DNA of 8,170 nt from Porphyromonadaceae bacterium UBA4277 (GTDB taxonomy: Bacteria > Bacteroidota > Bacteroidia > Bacteroidales > Muribaculaceae), in the NCBI GenBank assembly GCA_002395965.1, contig DGVT01000062.1:5711-13880 (forward strand), written 5' to 3'. Each line of letters opens with the position of its first letter. Positions within the stretch are counted from its first letter, which is position 1. The notes beneath the pieces were generated by a model. The model made no database searches, had not been told where the DNA came from, and worked only from the letters and a program-made list of their open reading frames with translations. This document shows positions 1 to 5,935 of this stretch, in pieces. The translations under genes were made by a program, and so were the position numbers.

Positions 1-6
1 CGCCTC

Positions 7-104
7 CAGCGAGTACACTGAGAGGGAGCTTGCTGCCGGGGGTGTCGCTGCGCAGCGACACCCCCGGTTACTCAAATGCTCGACTTCCAGTCGAGGTTAC
101 CTCG
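7..104. repeat. Cluster of consecutive hairpins around the palindrome
   Basis: Three inverted repeats follow each other: CAGCGAG (7-13) with CTTGCTG (29-35), one G-T pair; the 36-67 palindrome immediately adjacent; and CTCGACT-tcc-AGTCGAG (79-95). CGAGGT-t-ACCTCG (92-104) overlaps the last and could compete with it. GGTTAC occurs at the end of the second and third hairpins (66-71, 95-100), suggesting a repeated hairpin-plus-tail unit. Together with 105-248 this is the non-coding remainder at the left edge; no gene or tRNA is seen there. Confidence 0.55.
36..67. repeat. Perfect 32-base palindrome
   Basis: CCGGGGGTGTCGCTG (36-50) and its exact reverse complement (53-67) flank a central CG, so all 32 bases are palindromic and very GC-rich. 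As RNA it would form a stem of at least 14 bp. No T-run follows on either strand, so it is not a classical intrinsic terminator, although such a stem could stop or protect transcripts ending after the lipoprotein gene. A REP-like element is another possibility. Confidence 0.85.
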
Positions 105-126
105 CCTACTTAACATGGCGCCAGCC

Positions 127-195
127 CTTATGTCTCTTATGTTGCTTACAGTCAAAAATCCTCTGTTTAATCTCTGCAATCTGTAGAATCTGCAT
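127..195. repeat. Two 9-base-period tandem tracts
   Basis: Tract one (127-153) is CTTATGTCT, CTTATGTTG, CTTACAGTC. Tract two (169-195) is AATCTCTGC, AATCTGTAG, AATCTGCAT. Each has three imperfect 9-base units. They lie in non-coding sequence downstream of the lipoprotein gene. Short open frames cross them on both strands (for example 76-186 on plus, 36 codons) but show nothing protein-like beyond the repeat. Similar low-complexity tracts are, as I recall, common between genes in Bacteroidales; a role is not known. Confidence 0.6.
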
Positions 196-248
196 GAGAA
201 TGCCGTGCGTCAGCCCACTTAGTCCTTCACCCTTACTCCTAACATGGG

Positions 249-872
249 TCAGGGAATCCAGTGGCGGATAATACGGGTCACCACGCCATGCTCAATCAGC
301 ACCCGGGTGTTGAGCTCGGAGAAGTCGCGGCGCCATCCGGTGGCCTGCTTCAGATATCGCCCGGCATCGGTCGTGATGGTGTCTTGCGGCGTGTCGGGAT
401 CCTCGCCGCAATCGATAATCACGAGGTCGTCGGCCACGGGCAGTGTGACTCGTCCCAGCCGCGAATACACCGGGTGGTCGTCGAGCTGCAGTGAGCGATA
501 GGTGCCGCCCTCACCGCCACACAGGTAGGCTCCGCCCTCCTCTATTCCGCCATTGATGGTGAGGATGCCATCAGAGTCGTCGATAGTGGCAACCACAACC
601 TTTCGGTCTTGGAACACCAGCGTGTCGCCGGCTTGCATCTGGCTCACCTCCACGGCATCGTAGTAGTCCTCGCTATAGACGGTCATTGTGAGCGACGACG
701 AATCCATATTAAAGTCATCGCTGCTGAACACGGCCGGCACCGTGCAGTCGGTGAGGCTGTCGGCCGAGTAGCCAGCCGGCAGCGGCTTTATGATTTTATG
801 CTCCTCGGTCGAGGTGCAGCTCCACAGCATCACAGCCGCTGCGAGTGCAAAAAACAAATTATTCAGTTTCAT
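249..872 (-). CDS. Lipoprotein of unknown function
   Basis: A 207-residue protein with a type II signal peptide. The hydrophobic stretch 5-17 leads to the lipobox LWSC with Cys19, so it should be lipid-anchored in the envelope. The acidic pair EE at +4/+5 after Cys weakly resembles Bacteroidetes surface-export signals. The mature part is rich in Asp, Thr and Val, with short beta-type strands, a Gly-rich turn (GGIEEGGAYLCGGEGG, about 108-123), and a basic C-terminal segment ending RHWIP. I recognise no domain. ATG lies 4 bases after the hydrolase stop, so translation is likely coupled and the product may act with the hydrolase or the barrel protein. Gene reality is well supported by the signal peptide and spacing; function is open. 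Confidence 0.82.
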   Translation of the reverse strand: MKLNNLFFALAAAVMLWSCTSTEEHKIIKPLPAGYSADSLTDCTVPAVFSSDDFNMDSSSLTMTVYSEDYYDAVEVSQMQAGDTLVFQDRKVVVATIDDSDGILTINGGIEEGGAYLCGGEGGTYRSLQLDDHPVYSRLGRVTLPVADDLVIIDCGEDPDTPQDTITTDAGRYLKQATGWRRDFSELNTRVLIEHGVVTRIIRHWIP

Positions 873-876
873 CAGT

Positions 877-3504
877 TCAGTTTGCTAAAATTATGTTGAT
901 GAGCGCATTCACGTCGTCAACGTCAACAATGCCACTGCCATCGAGGTCGGCGACACCGGGATAGTCGCTTGCCGTTTTCATTTCCAGGATGATGTTAATC
1001 ATAGCGTTCACGTCATCGACGTCAACGATGCCGCTGCCATCCACGTCGCCTGCGAGCGCACTCTGATGCTCGGCCATATAGACGAAGGGCAGCACGGGGC
1101 TGTAGTCGCTGAATGTGTTCACATTGTTCTCGTTGAGATAAGTCATGCGCATGCGGGCATAATAGGTCTGGCCGTCCTCCATGAGCTTTCCGCCCACCTT
1201 CATGTCGCGTGCCATGGTGGTGCAGTGGTCACCCTCGGTGATCGACTGCAAGAAGCGTGTGCGTCCCCAGGTGGTAGGCGATGTAGAGACTTCCACAATA
1301 TAGGTCAATGCTTCGCTCTGCAGCTCCACGGTGATATACTCGTCGCCATAGAGTATGCCTCCCTCCACGGGATGAATGATGCGTGGTGTTGCAAACTGCG
1401 TGGTAAATGTCGTGGTGGGCGATACCAAGGTGTTACCCAGGTAGTCGAGGCTCACGTTCATATAGTAGCGAGTGCCGGGGTTCAAGCCCTCGTCGATGGT
1501 GAGTTGTCCGCCTGCCTGGCGCTTGGTCATGACCACGGCAGTGAGGGCCTCGTCGCGTGCGATGGTGACAGTTGCCGTGGTGGTATCGTTGGGCACGTTC
1601 CAGCGCACGGTAAACGGCATCTCAAGCAACTTGCTGCCATTAGTCGGCTCGGTGATGAGAAGCACAGTGGGCACAAAAGAGTTCACGGCGCTCACGCCAT
1701 CGGTGTGCTGGGGTGCCCTCGACATCACCCGCCAGTAATGCTTCACACCGTTTTCGAGGTTCATCTGCTGGGTGGAAACGGCGGTCTGCGTGGTGGTGAT
1801 GCGTTCCAGCACCTGCGCAAAGGTTGGCTCGGTGGCCACCTCCACGACGTAGGCCTGGGCACCATCCACCGGCTCCCACTCGAGCATGAACGGCGAGAAA
1901 CGCTGCTCGCCATCCTCGGGCGCGGTGAGCACCGGAGCCGGGAGCGGTTCATAGACATCACCCCAAATCGCCGGCTGATACTCGTAGCCCACGCGGTCGA
2001 ACACACACACGGCATAGTGGTAGCCCTGCTTGAGATTGTCAGGCAGTGTGTAGCTGTTAACATAGCTTATGTCTAACAGATACTCACCGTCGCAGTGGAA
2101 GCGGTCGTGCGACATCGTCTCGGGAAACGCATACACCGTGTAGCGCACGCCTTCATAGGCGTCCCAAGTGAGTGTGCCATCGGCATAGTTGAGGTTGCTC
2201 ACCGGGGCGAGATCCATCTCGGGCTTCCACGTCATGGCCGGCGGCAGAGCCGGGCGGGTGTAGGTGGTGCGCTCCAAGAACTGCCCCAGCGACTCGGGAG
2301 CGCCCATGCGATAGAGATATTTGCACGAATAGTAAATCGAGCCGCAGGCGCCATCCTCGTTGGTGGTGCGCATGAGCTCAACCTGGTTAGCAAATTCGTC
2401 ATAGACAAAGTCGGCAGTAGAGGTCATTCCGGGCACAGGATTCTCACTTCCCTTGCTATTGATTGAAAGCTCTGAAATAGAGTGCGACACATACATGTGT
2501 CGGCCAAATTTCTTAGCCACTTTGTTCCACCACGGCGTTATGAGACCATAGTCGGCCCCCGAGCGTCCTATGTGCCAATACACTTGCGGCGACATGTAGT
2601 CGATGCTCTGGTCGGCATACCATGCCAGCGGGTCGCTGAAGATGCCGTTATACTGCCAGTCGCTGCCTGGGCATGGCTCCACGCCATATTTTGCCGCCAC
2701 AGTGGGCGACGATGCGGCCACGCCGGCAGGCGAGATACCGAAGCGCACCTCGGGACGAGTTTCCTGGATCATCTGATAGACGGCACGCACCATGCGGTTC
2801 ACATTGTCGCGCCGCCAGTCGCCCAAGCTCATCGTCGTGCCCGAGTCAACCCACTCCTGATAGTCGTCGGCGCTGTCGTTGTTTGGAATTCCCTGAGGGT
2901 AGAAGTAGTCGTCATAGAGCACTCCATCCACGTCATATTTTGTGATGATTTCCTTGCACACGGCCACGATGCGGTCGATGGTGCGCTGCTGTCCGGGGTC
3001 CAGGATTTTAGTTGTCCCCGAGCCTATCAGCCATCCGTCATTCTTCAGCTCTTGGTCGGCAGGCGTGTTCCAGTCGGTGCTGGTTGTGAAGCGATAAGGG
3101 TTCACCCAGGCATGGCATTCCAGTCCTCGCTTGTGACACTCCTCAACCACAAAGGCCAGGGGGTCGTAGGTGGGCACTTTGCCGCGCGTACCGGTGAGAT
3201 AGCTCGACCAGGGTTCGTAGCTCGACTCATACATGGCGTCGCACATCGAGCGCACCTGGAAGTTCACGGCGTTGAAATTATTACTCTTCAGCGAGTCGAG
3301 CATGCGGGTGAGTTGCTCTTTCTGCCGAGTGGCCGTGTAGGCATCGGCACCTGTGGTCTGAGGCCAGTCTAAGGCCCAGACGGTAGCCACCCAGGCCGAA
3401 CGGAACTCGCGCTTGGGAGCGCCAAACTGAGCGGCCTGTGCACTAAGCGACAGCAGCATAGCGGCCATTAAGACTACATTTACAAGACGATTGAGATGTT
3501 TCAT
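877..3504 (-). CDS. Secreted GHL10-family glycoside hydrolase with C-terminal dockerin pair
   Basis: An 875-residue protein. Residues 1-24 are a signal peptide ending SAQA. Residues about 30-410 are a GHL10 (DUF187) TIM-barrel hydrolase, shown by FRSAWVATVW (34-43), HAWVNPYR (131-138), DGVLYDDYFYP (193-203), FGISPAG (255-261) and IDYMSPQVYW (301-310); acidic residues near 198-199 lie at the expected active-site strand. E. coli DigH (YddW) of this family cuts peptide-free peptidoglycan glycans, so a cell-wall or related glycan substrate is plausible but unproven. Residues about 430-810 appear to be three or four fibronectin/Ig-like beta-sandwich modules. Residues 820-873 are two dockerin type I loops. 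The gene lies 39 bases after the barrel gene, and the lipoprotein starts 4 bases after its TGA, indicating co-transcription. Secretion route after the inner membrane is unclear. Confidence 0.9.
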   Translation of the reverse strand: MKHLNRLVNVVLMAAMLLSLSAQAAQFGAPKREFRSAWVATVWALDWPQTTGADAYTATRQKEQLTRMLDSLKSNNFNAVNFQVRSMCDAMYESSYEPWSSYLTGTRGKVPTYDPLAFVVEECHKRGLECHAWVNPYRFTTSTDWNTPADQELKNDGWLIGSGTTKILDPGQQRTIDRIVAVCKEIITKYDVDGVLYDDYFYPQGIPNNDSADDYQEWVDSGTTMSLGDWRRDNVNRMVRAVYQMIQETRPEVRFGISPAGVAASSPTVAAKYGVEPCPGSDWQYNGIFSDPLAWYADQSIDYMSPQVYWHIGRSGADYGLITPWWNKVAKKFGRHMYVSHSISELSINSKGSENPVPGMTSTADFVYDEFANQVELMRTTNEDGACGSIYYSCKYLYRMGAPESLGQFLERTTYTRPALPPAMTWKPEMDLAPVSNLNYADGTLTWDAYEGVRYTVYAFPETMSHDRFHCDGEYLLDISYVNSYTLPDNLKQGYHYAVCVFDRVGYEYQPAIWGDVYEPLPAPVLTAPEDGEQRFSPFMLEWEPVDGAQAYVVEVATEPTFAQVLERITTTQTAVSTQQMNLENGVKHYWRVMSRAPQHTDGVSAVNSFVPTVLLITEPTNGSKLLEMPFTVRWNVPNDTTTATVTIARDEALTAVVMTKRQAGGQLTIDEGLNPGTRYYMNVSLDYLGNTLVSPTTTFTTQFATPRIIHPVEGGILYGDEYITVELQSEALTYIVEVSTSPTTWGRTRFLQSITEGDHCTTMARDMKVGGKLMEDGQTYYARMRMTYLNENNVNTFSDYSPVLPFVYMAEHQSALAGDVDGSGIVDVDDVNAMINIILEMKTASDYPGVADLDGSGIVDVDDVNALINIILAN
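886..1047 (-). other. Dockerin type I-like duplicated EF-hand segment of the GHL10 protein
   Basis: The C-terminal 56 residues contain two copies of D-x-D-G-S-G-I-V-D-V-D-D-V-N-A-x-I-N-I-I-L, separated by a 12-residue linker. Calcium ligands by position are D820, D822, S824, D828, D831 and D853, D855, S857, D861, D864; none is missing. In cellulosomes such pairs bind cohesins. In Bacteroidales, without cellulosomes, they are seen at the ends of secreted proteins and their partner is not known. The two copies use different synonymous codons, so the duplication is not recent. Confidence 0.88.
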
Positions 3505-3543
3505 ATTTGTCGAATTATTAAAGTTTTAAGCATGTTGTCGTGA

Positions 3544-4317
3544 TTAAAATTCCACACCCACCTTGGCAAAGACGTTGTGAAACGCGGCACCCTTGTTGAG
3601 ATAGGCACCACCAATGCCGTCGTTGATTGCCCCCGGCGTGTCGCCCAGGCAATGCAGCCGGTAATGGGTAGTGTGCAGGGCATACCCCACCCCCACGTTA
3701 ATGGTAAAATACTGATTAGTGGCAAAGTGCCACCCCACACTGGGCGAGAGGAAGAAACCGGTCTGATTGATTACGTTGGCACCCACCTTGAGGCTTGCCC
3801 AGGGTGTGTGAGTGTTCTCGCTGCGCCAGTTGTAACGGGTCTCGGCATAGAGTGGCACAAACGGCCCTTTCCAGTTGGGGTCGTTGTGCGTGGGCGTGGC
3901 AAGGTCGAGGCGCATCGGGTAGGTGTCGATGGCCGGATGAAAGCTGTGCACCGCCACACCGGCACCCAGATAGATGTGGGTAGTGAGCTGGTAGCCAAAC
4001 GACGTCTCTATCAGCCAGTAGCTGTTACGCGGCTCGCCCAGTCCCCAGGCATAGCCGGCATCGATAAAGCCGCGAAAGCGCGACTTGTCGTAGTTCTTTT
4101 TCTTGGCTTCGTGCGAGATATAGGCAATGTCGGTCATCGGGTAGGTGTAGATCACGTCATCCACCTTGATTTCCACCTTGTCGTCGGTGCGCGAGGTTAT
4201 CACACCCGTCATCACCTCACCGCTCTTGAAATGCAGTGTGGCTGCGCCTTTGCCGCCATCGGCTCTCGCGGTCAGCGCCACAATAGCAACCACAAAAATA
4301 AGTAATAATTTTTTCAT
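3544..4317 (-). CDS. Outer-membrane beta-barrel protein with N-terminal Sm-like segment
   Basis: A 257-residue exported protein. Residues 1-19 form a signal peptide: two lysines, a hydrophobic core, then ARA before Asp20. Residues 27-70 (start TLHFKSGEVMTGVI, end YPMTDIAYIS) look like the small beta domain often found on Bacteroidetes envelope proteins, with a 'gain of G, then V-x-I-x-V-D' strand pattern. From about residue 80 the sequence alternates hydrophobic and polar residues with many Tyr, Gly and Trp, and ends in GVEF. A terminal Phe is the usual recognition feature for outer-membrane barrel insertion. The length suits an 8-stranded barrel. Ligand and function are unknown. It begins 38 bases after the ATPase stop and ends 39 bases before the hydrolase start, so it probably heads the three-gene envelope group. 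Confidence 0.8.
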   Translation of the reverse strand: MKKLLLIFVVAIVALTARADGGKGAATLHFKSGEVMTGVITSRTDDKVEIKVDDVIYTYPMTDIAYISHEAKKKNYDKSRFRGFIDAGYAWGLGEPRNSYWLIETSFGYQLTTHIYLGAGVAVHSFHPAIDTYPMRLDLATPTHNDPNWKGPFVPLYAETRYNWRSENTHTPWASLKVGANVINQTGFFLSPSVGWHFATNQYFTINVGVGYALHTTHYRLHCLGDTPGAINDGIGGAYLNKGAAFHNVFAKVGVEF

Positions 4318-4355
4318 ATTTTGATTAATTGGAGTTTCTAAAGTGAATGATTGTA

Positions 4356-5702
4356 TTATAGCAGGGAGGTCATGTAAAGTGGCAAATATACTATGCCTTC
4401 ATCAACCTTGAGGTCACCACTATGCAAAACATATGGCGTGGAAATAGATTTTGAGAATTTATTGATGCATTTGCGCAGAGAAGTGATAGTGTATCGATTT
4501 GAGCTTTTCACCTCAATGGGTGATATGTTATGCCTACTTGTAACCTGTGGCTTTCTAATTAAGAAATCAATCTCCATGCGATCTTCAGAATTTTCACTAT
4601 TGGCCGAATAATAGAACAGTTCTTTGCCTGAAGATTTCAGCATTTGTGCAACTATATTTTCAACTAGCATACCCTTGTTAACTTCCAGTTTTCCAAAAAG
4701 CAGTTTGCGATAAAGCTCGTTTAGCTCTGTTCGCTCGCCGAAAGCCTGTGAAATCAACATTCCTGTGTCAGCCATATATATTTTATACTTAAAATGTTCA
4801 CGATTAAGTTCCATGCCAACATTAGGTGCTGTTGTTGCGTAACATATGTTCACAACTCGTGATTCCTCAAGCCAGAACATAGATTTCTCATAGTCTCGAG
4901 TACGTGCACCTTTCTTTATGCCGCCTATGCGGAACCGCTTCTCGTGTCGTTGCAACATTGATGGAATTTGGTCGAAAATGCGTGTCACTTTTTGTTCATC
5001 TCCAAAGGCATATTTGCTTATGTCACTTCGATAAAGTTTCAAAATGTTGCGCTTAACATGATCAACATTGTCAAAGTCCTTGGTATTGACATATTCTTCA
5101 ACTGCTTGCGGCATCCCACCTACAATCATATATAGCCTGAACAATTCCATAGCCTTGCGATGAAGGGCTGCACCCATCGGCATCAAGGCTTGATATTGAT
5201 TCTGTATATATGGCATAAGCATTTCATTGCCCATAGCCCATAAAAACTCTTCAAAATCCATGGGATACATATCGATACGTTCTTCCTCCGATGGAATTAC
5301 AATATCTTTTACATTGCGGTTGATACTCATCAATGACCCGGTTTCGATATAATCATATCGCCCATCAGCCACAAGGTACTTAATGGCAGCCCGCGCACGA
5401 GGGAACTGTTGCACTTCATCGAATATGATTGCCGTTTGTCGTTCATAGAACTTTACATCTGTGAGCAAACTCAGTTGCAAGAAAAAGGTATCAAGATCAT
5501 CTAAATAATCTTCAAACAGCTGCTTAATTCTTTGGTTGGCATTATTAAAATCAATCAATAGATAAGACTTATATTCATTTCGAGCAAATTCTTCGGCGAT
5601 ATAGCTCTTACCCACGCGACGAGCGCCATCAATTAGAATAGCTGTTCTGCCGCCCCATTGATTCTTCCATTGTAGTAACTGATTGTAAATCTTTCGTTTC
5701 AT
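4356..5702 (-). CDS. AAA+ ATPase with C-terminal DUF4143 domain
   Basis: A 448-residue protein starting at ATG 5702. The frame can be extended to a TTG at 5753, but the added residues are encoded by the leader repeats, while a lysine-rich start followed by IYNQLLQWK is usual for the family. Walker A is GARRVGKS (26-33), Walker B is AIIFDE with Asp95-Glu96, and ETGSL (about 117-121) fits the sensor region. The C-terminal half holds the DUF4143 domain. D379, E397 and K399, within EIDFLI and IEVKSS, form a PD-(D/E)xK-like arrangement characteristic of its restriction-endonuclease-like fold. These ATPases are abundant and often multicopy in Bacteroidetes and their function is unestablished; nuclease activity is not shown. 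The gene has its own promoter and no Shine-Dalgarno. It is more AT-rich than its neighbours: the 60 bases from 4981 have 22 G+C against 42 from 7081, suggesting acquisition. Confidence 0.9.
   Translation of the reverse strand: MKRKIYNQLLQWKNQWGGRTAILIDGARRVGKSYIAEEFARNEYKSYLLIDFNNANQRIKQLFEDYLDDLDTFFLQLSLLTDVKFYERQTAIIFDEVQQFPRARAAIKYLVADGRYDYIETGSLMSINRNVKDIVIPSEEERIDMYPMDFEEFLWAMGNEMLMPYIQNQYQALMPMGAALHRKAMELFRLYMIVGGMPQAVEEYVNTKDFDNVDHVKRNILKLYRSDISKYAFGDEQKVTRIFDQIPSMLQRHEKRFRIGGIKKGARTRDYEKSMFWLEESRVVNICYATTAPNVGMELNREHFKYKIYMADTGMLISQAFGERTELNELYRKLLFGKLEVNKGMLVENIVAQMLKSSGKELFYYSANSENSEDRMEIDFLIRKPQVTSRHNISPIEVKSSNRYTITSLRKCINKFSKSISTPYVLHSGDLKVDEGIVYLPLYMTSLL
4383..4390 (-). promoter_or_regulatory. 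Possible -7 box for the barrel-hydrolase-lipoprotein group
   Basis: TATATTTG on the minus strand matches TAnnTTTG perfectly. It lies inside the last codons of the ATPase gene, about 65 bases upstream of the barrel protein start. No TTTG is found 19-21 bases further upstream, so the -33 half is missing and the match may be coincidence within coding sequence. It is the best candidate in this gap for a separate start of transcription. Confidence 0.3.
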
Positions 5703-5712
5703 GTTGTTATAT

Positions 5713-5797
5713 GCACCAATTACAGGTTTTGCTATTACCGAATTATACACCAAATGGAGGTTTCGTTATAGCCGATATACACACCAAATGGAGGTTT
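5713..5797 (-). repeat. 34-bp-period direct repeats in the ATPase leader
   Basis: Read on the minus strand, the 17-mer AAACCTCCATTTGGTGT occurs identically at 5797-5781 and 5763-5747. A degenerate third copy, AAACCTGTAATTGGTGC (13 of 17 matching), lies at 5729-5713. The starts are exactly 34 bases apart each time. The two 17-base spacers also resemble each other, at 10 of 17 positions and sharing TCGG. With the predicted transcript start near 5800, the array makes up most of the 5' leader of the ATPase mRNA. Evenly spaced protein-binding sites, or RNA elements acting on translation, are possible roles, but none can be assigned. There are too few units, with similar spacers, for a CRISPR array. 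Confidence 0.85.
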
Positions 5798-5805
5798 TAG
5801 CGATG

Positions 5806-5837
5806 CAAAGATAGCACTTAACATATAATTTTCCAAC
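5806..5837 (-). promoter_or_regulatory. Bacteroidetes-type promoter for the AAA/DUF4143 gene
   Basis: On the minus strand TATCTTTG (5813-5806) matches the phylum -7 consensus TAnnTTTG exactly. GTTG (5837-5834) lies upstream with 20 bases between its TTG and the -7 box, inside the usual 19-21. Its first base differs from the consensus TTTG -33 box. Transcription should begin near 5800, giving a leader of about 98 bases before the ATG at 5702. Confidence 0.7.
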
Positions 5838-5857
5838 TTTTTGACTAAAAACCAGCC

Positions 5858-5935
5858 TCATAGCTTCAACACTCCCAACCATCTCAACTGCTTTTCAAAT
5901 GCAGTCTTGAGTTGCGGGTTATTGCTACCGGGGGG
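5858..5935 (-). other. Coding-like tail in frame behind the exporter stop
   Basis: Directly after the exporter TAA the same frame stays open for 25 codons and ends in TGA at 5858-5860. From 5929 down it reads like a protein C-terminus, including NPQLKTAFEKQLRWLGVLKL: mixed charge, an amphipathic helix pattern and a Trp. There is no ATG or GTG early enough to make it a gene of its own. It could be the remnant of a truncated gene, a former extension of the exporter lost through a stop mutation, part of a repeat family carried with the ATPase gene, or chance. The exporter is full length without it, so a role in that protein is not needed. Confidence 0.3.
5883..5911. repeat. Imperfect inverted repeat after the pgi-exporter unit
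   Basis: The arms CTCAA-CTGC (5883-5891) and GCAG-tc-TTGAG (5901-5911) pair over 9 bp with a two-base bulge and a 9-base loop. It lies about 25-50 bases beyond the exporter stop and upstream of the ATPase promoter, where a terminator for the pgi-exporter transcript would be expected. No T-run follows on the minus strand, so intrinsic termination is not demonstrated. Confidence 0.35.

Noticed and set aside
36..67. Rho-independent terminator at the palindrome
   Set aside because: The stem is strong but no T-run follows on either strand, so it is recorded as a palindrome only.
76..186. Plus-strand mini-gene of 36 codons
   Set aside because: It runs through hairpins and 9-base repeats, with no promoter or ribosome-site evidence and no protein-like character beyond the repeats.
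1066..2076. Long plus-strand open frame of 336 codons, and similar ones at 2482-3372 and 6935-7576
   Set aside because: They are antisense to well-supported genes with recognisable domains, are rich in His, Arg and Gly as expected for a mirror frame in GC-rich DNA, and show no domain of their own.
3505..3543. Separate promoter before the hydrolase
   Set aside because: No TAnnTTTG box in the gap; co-transcription with the barrel gene explains it better.
5703..5753. TTG start at 5753 giving a 465-residue ATPase
   Set aside because: The extra 17 residues are encoded by leader repeat sequence, TTG is a rare start, and ATG 5702 begins at the expected family N-terminus.
5713..5797. CRISPR array
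   Set aside because: Only two exact 17-base copies and one degenerate copy, with 17-base spacers that resemble each other, and no cas genes.
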